DNA from: Micromonospora sediminicola
Lineage (GTDB): Bacteria > Actinomycetota > Actinomycetes > Mycobacteriales > Micromonosporaceae
Length of the DNA: 64,000 nt
Direction of reading: 5' to 3'
Assembly: GCF_900089585.1 (NCBI RefSeq)
Contig: NZ_FLRH01000003.1
Coordinates: 538,501 to 602,500 of the forward strand
The notes below the pieces were generated by a model. The model made no database searches. It saw only the letters and a program-made list of their open reading frames with translations, and was not told the origin of the DNA. This document shows, one piece after another, positions 24,048 through 30,910 of this stretch. The first letter of the stretch is position 1. Every line of letters begins with the position of its first letter. Position numbers and translations under genes: made by a program.

Positions 24048-24926
24048 GTGACGATCCAGGACGGGACCGAGCAGGACCCCTTCACCGCGCACCGGGGGTT
24101 GCTCTTCGCCACCGCCTACCGGATGCTCGGGTCGGTCGCCGACGCCGAGGACATCGTCCAGGACGCCTGGCTGGCCTGGAACAAGGCAGACCGGGCCGAG
24201 GTACGCCATCCCCGGGCGTACCTGGTCCGGACGGTGACCAACCTGGCGTTGAACAGGCTGACCTCGGCCCGGGCCACTCGCGAGTCGTACGTCGGCCCGT
24301 GGCTGCCCGAGCCGCTGCTCACCTCACCCGACATCGCCCACGTGAGCGAGACGGTCGAGAACGTCTCGATGGCGATGCTCGTCGTGCTGGAGACCCTGAC
24401 CCCCGTGGAGCGCGCGGTGTTCGTGCTGCGTGAGGCGTTCGGCTTCGCCCACGGCGAGATCGCCGGATTCCTGGACCGCCCGGAACCCACGGTCCGGCAG
24501 ATCCACCGCCGGGCCCGCGCTCACGTTCAGGCCCGGCACGTCCGGTTCGACGCGGACCCGGCCCGGCGCGAACAGATCACCGCCCGATTCATGAGCGCCT
24601 GCGCCGGAGGCGACCTGAACGCCGTCATGGAACTGCTCGCACCCGAGGTCACCGCGTGGTCCGACGGTGGGGGGAAGGTCACCGCGGCGATCCGTCCGCT
24701 GCACGGTCCCGGCAACGTCGCGCGTTGGCTGCTGGGCGTCATGGCCAAGCCCGAGATGGCGTCGGCGGCAGTCGTAACGGCCGTCGTCAACGGGGAACTC
24801 GGCATCCTGTGCCTCATGGGCGGTAGGCCCCTTGGGGTGCTCACCTTCGACATCGAGGACGGTGGCCTGCTGCGTCACCTCCGCTTCCAGGTCAATCCTG
24901 ACAAGCTCGGCGGTCTCACGAACTGA
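24048..24926 (+). CDS. ECF41-family RNA polymerase sigma factor with SnoaL-like C-terminal domain
   Basis: In this 292-residue protein, residues 1-170 contain sigma region 2 (ATAYRMLGSVADAEDIVQDAWLAW) and region 4 (LTPVERAVFVLREAFGFAHGEIAGFL). The rest is an NTF2/SnoaL-like domain carrying the two ECF41 signatures, DGGGK (about 204-208) and NPDKL near the C-terminus. In ECF41 proteins this domain replaces an anti-sigma factor and tunes activity through those motifs. GTG 24048 start, 70 bp after the epimerase stop, so co-transcription is likely. The inducing signal of this family is unknown. Confidence 0.93.
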   Translation: MTIQDGTEQDPFTAHRGLLFATAYRMLGSVADAEDIVQDAWLAWNKADRAEVRHPRAYLVRTVTNLALNRLTSARATRESYVGPWLPEPLLTSPDIAHVSETVENVSMAMLVVLETLTPVERAVFVLREAFGFAHGEIAGFLDRPEPTVRQIHRRARAHVQARHVRFDADPARREQITARFMSACAGGDLNAVMELLAPEVTAWSDGGGKVTAAIRPLHGPGNVARWLLGVMAKPEMASAAVVTAVVNGELGILCLMGGRPLGVLTFDIEDGGLLRHLRFQVNPDKLGGLTN

Positions 24927-24972
24927 CGGCACCACGGCCGCGAACCAGGTTCGGGATACCGAGGATCGTGGT

Positions 24973-25011
24973 CGGCGGGGTGGCACCTGTCGTCCGCGTG
25001 CCACCCCGCCG
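24973..25011. terminator. Bidirectional terminator hairpin
   Basis: CGGCGGGGTGGCAC pairs perfectly with GTGCCACCCCGCCG over 14 bp between the convergent ECF41 and RibD-like genes. Confidence 0.85.
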
Positions 25012-25016
25012 GCCAC

Positions 25017-25673
25017 CTAGCGGATGCTCTCCCTGCCGTCGCGGACCACGAACTCGCCGGCTTCGGCCGTGGCGAACGTGGTCTGCTGGAGCGTCAGCGC
25101 GACCGCCCCGGAACCGCCGTTCATGACCTGGGACTCGGCGACCCGGTAGCTGGCCGGGGCCGCGCCGTCGGCGAACAGGCGCTTGCCGTCGCCGACGACG
25201 ACCGGGAACTGGATGACCCGGTAGACGTCGACCAGCCCGGCATCGTGCAGCGTGCGGACGAGTTGCCAACTACCGTGCACCTGCAACTCGCCGCCCGGCT
25301 GCTCCTTGAGCCGTCGCACCTGCCCGACGACGTCGTCGCCGCGCAGCACGGTGGTCGTGCCCCAGGCGGCCTCGTCGTCGGTGAGCGTGCTGCTCACGAC
25401 GTACTTCCGCACGTGATTGAGCGCCGTGGCCACGACGTTGTCGGGATCGGTCACCGTCGACCAGTACCGGCGCATCATCTGGAAGGTGGTCCGCCCCAGT
25501 AGGATCGCCTCGGCCTTACCGAACCAGCCGGCTACCGGCTCGAGCTGCCCTTCGCCGCTGTGGGGCACCAGCCAACCGCCGCGGACGAAGCCGTGGGACG
25601 GATCCTCCTGTACCCCACCCGGCCCCTGCATGACTCCGTCGAGGCTGACGAAGGTGTGAACGCTGAGTCTCAT
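25017..25673 (-). CDS. Dihydrofolate reductase/RibD C-terminal-like family protein
   Basis: The 218-residue protein has the YwjB/YyaP-type DHFR fold: VHTFVSLDGVMQGPGG at the N-terminus, AEAILLGRTTFQMM, KYVVSSTL, LKEQPGGELQVHGS and IQFPVVVGDGKRLF. These are the NADPH-binding pattern of RibD C-domain proteins. They are annotated as dihydrofolate reductase family but true DHFR activity is unproven. GGGAGAG precedes ATG 25673; a second in-frame ATG is at 25688. Confidence 0.85.
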   Translation of the reverse strand: MRLSVHTFVSLDGVMQGPGGVQEDPSHGFVRGGWLVPHSGEGQLEPVAGWFGKAEAILLGRTTFQMMRRYWSTVTDPDNVVATALNHVRKYVVSSTLTDDEAAWGTTTVLRGDDVVGQVRRLKEQPGGELQVHGSWQLVRTLHDAGLVDVYRVIQFPVVVGDGKRLFADGAAPASYRVAESQVMNGGSGAVALTLQQTTFATAEAGEFVVRDGRESIR

Positions 25674-25821
25674 GGTCGTCTCTCCCATGGTCGTGCGGCA
25701 TGCCGCCGCCACCGGCGAGAGACGGATCGGTGTCCCTCGCCCATGACCTGTAGACAGGGATGACCGACCGGACGTGACACCAGCGGCGGTGTTCCGCACC
25801 ACCGCCGGCCGTGGTTCGCCA

Positions 25822-26676
25822 CTAACCGTCGAAAGTGATCGACCCGTCCCGTCGTCCGTGCTCGGCCAGCCGGCGGAACGTCAACACCGCGACGGTGAGC
25901 CAGCCGGCCGCCACCAGCAGTTCCAACCCGGCCTGGCGCAGCACCTCCGATCCCGGCCGGTGGTCCAGCGTGGCGCGGACGGCGGCCGTGCCGTGCCGGG
26001 CGGGACTGACGAAGCCGACCGCCCGCAACCAGTCCGGCAGCGCCTGAACCGGCACCTGGGCGCCGGCCACCAGGGAGATGCACAACCAGCCGATGTTGCC
26101 GACGACGTTGCGCAGCATCATGGCCCGCAGCACGAGGCCGGCGAGCACCAGGGCGAAGCAGTAGGCGCTGACCGACACCAGGCCGATCAACGGCACGACC
26201 AGCAGCGCCCGGGGCATCGGCAGTTCCACGCCGAACACCGGTGCCATGACGAAGAGGGCGATCGTCGCGCTCACCGTGCCGCTGGCCAACCACTGCGCGC
26301 TGCGACCGCAGAACACCAGCACCGGGTCGGTGGGTGCGGCGACCAGCAGGGGAAGGACGCCGGTGCGTCGTTCCCAGGTGGTGGAGGCGACCACGAACAT
26401 CGACTCCATGACCGCGATCAGCACCGCGTTGCCGACCAGCAGGTAGCGGGTGCTGTCGGCGGAGTCGAGCAACCGGCCGATCAGCGCGAAGAAGGCGACC
26501 TGGCACAACACCCGTCCCAACCAGCCGAAGAGCCAGGTGCGCCAGGTGTGGATGGCGGCGAAGTCGGCGAAGCCGGCGGCGGCGGCGAGCCGTAGGGCCT
26601 CCGCCGTCTGCATCAGGGCGCGCGCCGGCGCGCGCCGCTGCGGCCGGACGGAGGGCGGCGCGGCCGGGTCGGTCAT
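25822..26676 (-). CDS. ABC-2 type transporter permease (second permease of peptide-locus exporter)
   Basis: The 284-residue protein has a cytoplasmic N-terminus of about 50 residues and six hydrophobic helices, with the ABC-2 pattern ASTTWERRTGVLPLLVAAPTDPVLVF after the second helix and a Pro/Gly-rich VPVQALPDWLRAVGFVSPARHGTAAVRA before the last. It lacks the usual conserved Walker features because it is a channel subunit. ATG overlaps the stop of the preceding permease by 4 bp. It is the last gene of the leftward operon that starts with the putative precursor peptide, so the transporter probably exports the mature product or confers immunity. Confidence 0.82.
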   Translation of the reverse strand: MTDPAAPPSVRPQRRAPARALMQTAEALRLAAAAGFADFAAIHTWRTWLFGWLGRVLCQVAFFALIGRLLDSADSTRYLLVGNAVLIAVMESMFVVASTTWERRTGVLPLLVAAPTDPVLVFCGRSAQWLASGTVSATIALFVMAPVFGVELPMPRALLVVPLIGLVSVSAYCFALVLAGLVLRAMMLRNVVGNIGWLCISLVAGAQVPVQALPDWLRAVGFVSPARHGTAAVRATLDHRPGSEVLRQAGLELLVAAGWLTVAVLTFRRLAEHGRRDGSITFDG

Positions 26677-27437
26677 GCCCACCCCGCGCTGCCCGTCCGG
26701 CGGAGCCGTTCGGCGACCCGCCGGACCAGCAGGTGGCCGACGGCGTACCCGGTGACGCCGAGCGTCAGCACGACCGCGAGCCGGGCCGGGGCCGTCCGGA
26801 CCGGATCGGGGTCGAGGGAGTCCCGGAGCAGGTCGGTCGCCCAGGCCAGGAAGTTGGGTAGCGCCAGCGGCCGCAACCAACCGGGCAGCAGCGCCACGGG
26901 CACGAGCGCGCCGCCGAGCAGGTACAGCGGATAGGTCAGTGAGTTCTGGTACGCGCGGGCGGAGCGGCTGAGCACGAACAGCGCGGCCATGACGGCGGCG
27001 GTGCCCGACATCGCCATCGCCGTGACGGACAGGGTGGCGAGGAAGATCAGCGGGTGGGCGATCGGAACCTTCGTCCCCAATGCCAGGGCCACCAGCCAGC
27101 TCTCACCGACCGCGAGCAGGCTGACCGCCGTCACGGTGGTGACCCGCGCGGAGACCACCATGGCGAGGGCGGTGGGGCTGGCCAGGAGGAGTTCGAGGAC
27201 GCCGCTGCGTCGGTCGATCTCGATGATCTCGCCGGACGTGGTGATCGCCGTGGCGAGGATCGCCATGACAGCCGGCGCCAGCACCGCGTATCCGGCGAGG
27301 TCACCCCGGCCGGCGTGGCGGGTGATGGCCAGGAAGATCGCGGTGAGCAGCGGCACGGTCGTCAGGGCCAGCAGGTCTCCCGGCGAGGTGCGCAACACGG
27401 CCAGTTGCAGCCGTACGGCCGTGGCGGCGGCCCTCAT
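26673..27437 (-). CDS. ABC-2 type transporter permease (first permease)
   Basis: The 254-residue protein with six hydrophobic helices carries EIIEIDRRSGVLELLLASPT, equivalent to the segment ERRTGVLPLLVAAPT in the partner permease, and LPGWLRPLALPNFLAWATDLLRDSLD before the last helix. The two permeases are homologous and would heterodimerise with the ATPase encoded upstream. 4-bp overlaps with both neighbours show strict translational coupling. Confidence 0.82.
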   Translation of the reverse strand: MRAAATAVRLQLAVLRTSPGDLLALTTVPLLTAIFLAITRHAGRGDLAGYAVLAPAVMAILATAITTSGEIIEIDRRSGVLELLLASPTALAMVVSARVTTVTAVSLLAVGESWLVALALGTKVPIAHPLIFLATLSVTAMAMSGTAAVMAALFVLSRSARAYQNSLTYPLYLLGGALVPVALLPGWLRPLALPNFLAWATDLLRDSLDPDPVRTAPARLAVVLTLGVTGYAVGHLLVRRVAERLRRTGSAGWA

Positions 27438-28390
27438 ACCCGCAGCTTCTTCTGGCCGAAGAGGTGCAGGTACACCTCTTCCAACGACGGTCGGCTGGTC
27501 GCCATGGACGTCACGCCGGCCTCCAGCAGCAGGTGCAGCACCTGGCGCGTGGCGGAGGTCGAGCTGACGTGCACGCGGAGCGTCTCCGCGTTCGTGCGCT
27601 CGACCTCCGTCACCCCGTGGACACCGGCGAGGGTGGCCGCGACCTGCGGGGGCACCCCGGTCGCGTCGATCCGCTCGTACGCCGACAGCCAGCCGCCGAG
27701 GGTGCGCGGCGACTCGGTGCGCAGCAGCCGGCCGCCGTCGAGGAGCGAGACCCGGTCGCAGAGTGCCTCGGCCTCGGCCATGTCGTGGGTGGTCAGGAGC
27801 ACCGTCCGGCCCTCGTCACGAAGTTCGTGGACCAGGGCGCGGACCTCGCGGGTGGCCACCGGGTCGAGGCCGTTGGTCGGTTCGTCGAGGATCACCACCC
27901 GCGGGTCGCCGACCAGGCTCCGGGCCACGTGCAGACGTTGCTTCATGCCCAACGAGTAGGTCTCCACCCGGTCGTCCGCCCGCTCGGTGAGGCCGACCCG
28001 CTCGAGGAGTTCGTCCACCCGGCGTTTCGCCTCGGTGCGGGGCACCCGGTAGAGGCCCGCCCAGAAACGCAGGTTGCGCCGGCCCGACAGGCGGGTGTAG
28101 AGCCCGCGCTCGCCGCCGAACGCCAGCCCGACCATCGGGCGTACCCGGTCGGGGTGCCGCGCCACGTCCACGCCGTGCACCAGGGCGACGCCGGAGGTGG
28201 GCAGCAGCACGGTGGAGAGGATCCGGCACAGCGTCGTCTTGCCCGCGCCGTTCGGGCCGAGCAGCCCGTGCACCTCGCCGACGGGCACCGTCAGGTCCAC
28301 CGCGTCGAGCGCGGTCCGGGCCGTCGACGTGCGGCGGGACGGAGGGTACGTCCGGACGAGACCTCGGACCTCCGCCGCCGGGACCGTCAC
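27434..28390 (-). CDS. ABC transporter ATP-binding protein
   Basis: This 318-residue protein of the DrrA/multidrug-type family has Walker A GPNGAGKTT, Q-loop region FGGERGLYTRLS, signature YSLGMKQRLHVARSL, Walker B VVILDEPTNGLDP, H-loop TTHDM, and a C-terminal extension of about 90 residues (AYERIDATGVPPQ...) typical of drug and antibiotic exporters. The signature motif is YSLGMKQR rather than LSGGQ, common in this subfamily. GTG at 28390 overlaps the stop of the nucleotidyltransferase gene by 4 bp. Confidence 0.93.
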   Translation of the reverse strand: MTVPAAEVRGLVRTYPPSRRTSTARTALDAVDLTVPVGEVHGLLGPNGAGKTTLCRILSTVLLPTSGVALVHGVDVARHPDRVRPMVGLAFGGERGLYTRLSGRRNLRFWAGLYRVPRTEAKRRVDELLERVGLTERADDRVETYSLGMKQRLHVARSLVGDPRVVILDEPTNGLDPVATREVRALVHELRDEGRTVLLTTHDMAEAEALCDRVSLLDGGRLLRTESPRTLGGWLSAYERIDATGVPPQVAATLAGVHGVTEVERTNAETLRVHVSSTSATRQVLHLLLEAGVTSMATSRPSLEEVYLHLFGQKKLRV

Positions 28391-29481
28391 CGCGCTCCGT
28401 CCAACGTGGCCAGGGCCCGCTGCGCCCGGTCGTACAGGTGCGAATCGACGAGCTGACCGGTCACCATCAGCGCGTCGGCCACGGGCGTGCGCAGCAGCGT
28501 CAGGTCGGGTTCCGGGGTGTGCAGCCGGCTGAGCGTCAGCTCGGGCCTGGTGGCCCTGCGCAGCACCATCCCGTAGACCGGCTGCCCGGCGCGGAGGCGT
28601 TCTTCCGGGGTCGCCGCGACCGCCGAGGGGTCGGCCGGGTCCGGCTGCGCCGCCCGCCTGGCCCGCTCCTCGGCGACGGCACACGCGAGTGCCGCGTCGA
28701 GACCGTCCCGGCGGTCCGCCGGCAGCACCGGTGAGCAGCGGGCGAGCAGCTGGGCCAGCTCCGGCGCCAGGTGGTTGTCCCGTGCCACGGCGACGATCGC
28801 CGCGTCGTCCGGGACCGGGTGTGCCGCGTCGATCAGGACGAGCACGTCCACGACGTCCTTCGGGGTGAACCGCCGCTGGAGACCCTCCTCGGCGAGGGTG
28901 AGCAGGTCGGCGAGCCAGGGATCGTCGGGGAGGCGGCGGCGTGCCGGGACGTCGCGGCCGTTGCCCGGAAGGGCCGTGGTGGAGAGTTCGACCTTGACGT
29001 CACGGTCGAGCAGGGGGTCGTCGGCGGGCCAGCTCAGCCCCACCATGACGTGCTGCCGGACGTCGTCGCGCAGCAGGGTGAGGTCGAGGTGCTCCACGGG
29101 GTACGCGTCCAGCACCGCGTGGGCCACCCGCCACAACCCCGCCTCGTCGGCAACGACGAGGTCCAGGTCGCCGACCGGACGGAGTACGCCCGCCGGGTAG
29201 CGGGCGGCCAGCGAGGGCCCCTTGAGCACCCGGACGTCGGCCAGCTCGCGCGCCCGGGTCAGGATGTCCCGGTACCGCGCGGCCCGCTGCCGGGCCCGGC
29301 GCAACTCGTCCGAGGATCCGCTGCCCAGCGTCGTCCCCTCACGTTCGAGCAGCGAGAGCACGAGATGAGGCAGCGTCACCGAGGAGTCCCGGGCGGCGCG
29401 GAGCAACGCCCGGTCGCTGCGGTGCTCCTCGACGTCGAGGAGTCGGCGAAGCAGGCCGGGCGAGAGGCGGTCAGCGGCCAT
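28387..29481 (-). CDS. NTP_transf_5-like nucleotidyltransferase family protein
   Basis: The 364-residue protein contains VLKGPSLAARYPAGVLRPVGDLDLVV, which matches the uncharacterised nucleotidyltransferase family (NTP_transf_5): a KG motif and a G-D-hydrophobic-D-hydrophobic-V metal-binding pair. Later acidic residues (DRDVKVELS) may supply the third carboxylate. Members occur in capsule and lasso-peptide gene clusters, often beside HPr-kinase-like proteins, and one such protein is encoded in the divergent operon here. A role in nucleotidyl modification of the peptide product is an inference. ATG 29481 overlaps the end of the GNAT-like gene; GTG 29490 is an alternative start. Confidence 0.72.
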   Translation of the reverse strand: MAADRLSPGLLRRLLDVEEHRSDRALLRAARDSSVTLPHLVLSLLEREGTTLGSGSSDELRRARQRAARYRDILTRARELADVRVLKGPSLAARYPAGVLRPVGDLDLVVADEAGLWRVAHAVLDAYPVEHLDLTLLRDDVRQHVMVGLSWPADDPLLDRDVKVELSTTALPGNGRDVPARRRLPDDPWLADLLTLAEEGLQRRFTPKDVVDVLVLIDAAHPVPDDAAIVAVARDNHLAPELAQLLARCSPVLPADRRDGLDAALACAVAEERARRAAQPDPADPSAVAATPEERLRAGQPVYGMVLRRATRPELTLSRLHTPEPDLTLLRTPVADALMVTGQLVDSHLYDRAQRALATLDGAR

Positions 29482-30268
29482 CGGTGGCACGCTCCAGCGC
29501 GACGGTGTGGAAACGGTGGTCGGTGACCCAGCCCTTGCCGATCAGCGAGCACACGACGCGGTCCCCGTGGGCCTGGTCCGGCCCGTGCACGACGTGGCCG
29601 AGGAGGGGACGGCCCAGGGCGGCCGCCTCGGTCGCCGAGGCCGCCACGAGCGCGTCGGTCACCGCGCGGCCGGCGAAGCGGGGCTCGACGAGGATGTCGA
29701 GCAGCTCCACGAACGGGCGGCCGGTGACGTCGTCGAGCGCGTCCAGCAGCAGCGTCACGTGACCGACGGGCCGGTCGTCGGCGAGTGTCACGTACGACCG
29801 CCGGTCGGGGGCGGCCAGGATGCCTGCGGCGACCTCGACGGGGCGTGCCGGGTCCACGGACCGCGGTGCGGCCGCGATCAGGGCCCGGGCCAGCCAGTCC
29901 TCGATCAAGTGGTCGTCGGCCGGTTCGGCTGCCCGCACCTCGACGGTCGCGCCCTCGTCGGCGCCGACGCCCCGGTGGCGTACATAGGTGAGGTGTGGCG
30001 CCCAGGGTGGGGGCAGATCGGTGCCGGCGGATGCCCGGACCACCGCGCGGGCGGCGTCGGGGAACTCGACGGCGAGATGCCGGAGGAGTTCCTGCCGCCG
30101 CCGGGGCTCGACGAGCAGACGGTCGTCACAGTATTCGACGAGGCAGTAGCTCTCACCCGTGACCGGTTCGACGACGGCGCCGGCCACCACGGGTGATCCG
30201 TCCAGCATCCGGAGTGCGCCGACCTCGGCCATCCGGGACAGGTATCCGGCGTCGACTTCGATGGTCAT
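29471..30268 (-). CDS. GNAT-like acetyltransferase fold protein
   Basis: In this protein of about 266 residues, the C-terminal half contains the GNAT pattern VTLADDRPVGHVTLLLDA, FVELLDILVEPRFAGRAVTDALVAA and VVCSLIGKGWVTDHRFHTVAL. The N-terminal half (about 1-110) is a separate small domain. The acetyl-CoA pyrophosphate loop (Q/R-x-x-G-x-G/A) is only weakly visible as PRFAGRAVTDAL, so the cofactor is uncertain. First large gene of the leftward operon after the putative precursor, suggesting it acylates the peptide or confers self-resistance. Start ATG 30268 is preferred; ATG 30301 is possible. Confidence 0.68.
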   Translation of the reverse strand: MTIEVDAGYLSRMAEVGALRMLDGSPVVAGAVVEPVTGESYCLVEYCDDRLLVEPRRRQELLRHLAVEFPDAARAVVRASAGTDLPPPWAPHLTYVRHRGVGADEGATVEVRAAEPADDHLIEDWLARALIAAAPRSVDPARPVEVAAGILAAPDRRSYVTLADDRPVGHVTLLLDALDDVTGRPFVELLDILVEPRFAGRAVTDALVAASATEAAALGRPLLGHVVHGPDQAHGDRVVCSLIGKGWVTDHRFHTVALERATDGR

Positions 30269-30311
30269 GCCGTGTGTGCCGCCGTTCGTTCGTCGCTCCA
30301 TGGTCGCCGCC

Positions 30312-30367
30312 GAGGGGTTGCCGTCACCAGAGGACGACAGGTGGCGGCAACCCCTCTTAGGAGAGGG
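30312..30367 (-). promoter_or_regulatory. Two overlapping hairpins between precursor ORF and GNAT-like gene
   Basis: A 17-bp stem with one G-T wobble and an 11-nt loop spans 30312-30356 (GAGGGGTTGCCGTCACC with its partner). A second stem CCCTCT-TAGG-AGAGGG spans 30352-30367 and shares bases with the first, so the two cannot both form fully. Lying just after the stop of the small ORF and before the GNAT-like gene, this looks like an attenuator or mRNA processing element that would favour expression of the precursor over downstream genes. Confidence 0.6.
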
Positions 30368-30374
30368 CGTGACA

Positions 30375-30467
30375 ATGGAATGTCACTTTGCCTTTTCCGT
30401 GTCCTTCGGCTTGGCCGAAGCGCCGATCTTGTCCAGTCGGGGCCGGAGCTGCATCAACATTTCATAA
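30375..30467 (+). CDS. Alternative small ORF, 30 residues, antisense to the putative precursor
   Basis: Plus-strand ORF starting MECHFAFSVSF and ending GRSCINIS, preceded by AGGAGAGGG at good spacing. It contains two Cys, three Phe and several Ser, a composition more usual for radical SAM substrates than that of the minus-strand ORF. GC at third positions is lower (about 73 percent) and it is 440 bp away from the radical SAM genes, so I rank it second. Only one of the two overlapping ORFs is likely to be real. Confidence 0.25.
   Translation: MECHFAFSVSFGLAEAPILSSRGRSCINIS
30383..30460 (-). CDS. Putative RiPP precursor peptide, 25 residues, Lys-rich
   Basis: The ORF encodes 25 residues starting MLMQLRPRLDKIG and ending KPKDTEKAK; seven are basic Lys/Arg in the second half, with no Cys, Trp, Phe or Tyr. 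A strong Shine-Dalgarno (AGGAAGGGGG) lies 7 nt before the ATG. GC at third positions is 84 percent, as in real genes here. It is the first ORF of the operon containing GNAT-like, nucleotidyltransferase and exporter genes, and it is divergent from two radical SAM enzymes. I assign it as the candidate substrate of these enzymes; an ORF on the opposite strand (30375-30467) is the competing candidate. Confidence 0.5.
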   Translation of the reverse strand: MLMQLRPRLDKIGASAKPKDTEKAK

Positions 30468-30548
30468 CCCCCTTCCTATCCTCTTTTGCGGCGACTGCCG
30501 CTCATTGATGGGAAGGTGAACTCCGGTCAATGGGAATTCACCAGGCAG

Positions 30549-30576
30549 ACCCTAGCAGGGGCGTTGCCCCTGTCGA
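30549..30576 (-). promoter_or_regulatory. Promoter candidate for the precursor operon with internal dyad
   Basis: Minus-strand TCGACA (30576-30571), 16-bp spacer, TAGGGT (30554-30549), ending 89 bp before the precursor ATG. The spacer contains AGGGGC-GTT-GCCCCT (30557-30571), a perfect 6-3-6 inverted repeat positioned like an operator. Confidence 0.4.
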
Positions 30577-30663
30577 CACCCCAGATTCTTGGGTGCGCGC
30601 AGATTAGGGGTTGCGTCGGCGGGTTCCCCCTGTTCGAGCTGCCGGTGGTGGCAGGAGGGAGCG

Positions 30664-30816
30664 ATGTGTTGTATCGGTGGACATGAAAGGACGCTCTTTG
30701 TCGCATACGGTGATCGTGGCGTTTCGAAGGGTGGTTGCGCATTGTTGGCGGCGGGGTTCCGGCATCGTCCGACGGCCTCTTTTCGAGACTTGTGGGCAGT
30801 CTTGACGGGGCATTGA
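30664..30816 (+). CDS. Possible small ORF, 50 residues
   Basis: The ORF starts MCCIGGHERTLF and ends DLWAVLTGH, with a near-ideal Shine-Dalgarno (AGGAGGGAGCG) before the ATG. Third-position GC is only a little over half, unlike neighbouring genes, so it is either recently acquired, a leader peptide, or not translated. It ends just within the plus-strand promoter candidate. Not recognised. Confidence 0.22.
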   Translation: MCCIGGHERTLFVAYGDRGVSKGGCALLAAGFRHRPTASFRDLWAVLTGH

Positions 30817-30831
30817 GGTCCTGATTAGGCT
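30802..30831 (+). promoter_or_regulatory. Sigma-70-like promoter candidate for the radical SAM operon
   Basis: TTGACG at 30802-30807, an 18-bp spacer, and TAGGCT at 30826-30831 place the start of transcription about 70 bp before the GTG of the cobalamin radical SAM gene. Confidence 0.5.
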
Positions 30832-30910
30832 CCCGACCTCAAGTCGCGGGAATTGTAGAGGTCGTGGTCCGTTTCTGTCCGGCTGTTCCGACGGTTGATG
30901 GGGGGCTTGC

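Larger units (their letters stand above)
30461..30910. other. 450-bp lower-GC divergent regulatory region of the peptide locus
   Basis: This region separates the putative precursor from the cobalamin radical SAM gene and is clearly less GC-rich than the flanks. It contains a minus-strand promoter candidate with an internal dyad (30549-30576), a plus-strand promoter candidate (30802-30831), and a few short ORFs. One of these, at 30664, has an excellent ribosome binding site but poor codon bias. Confidence 0.6.
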
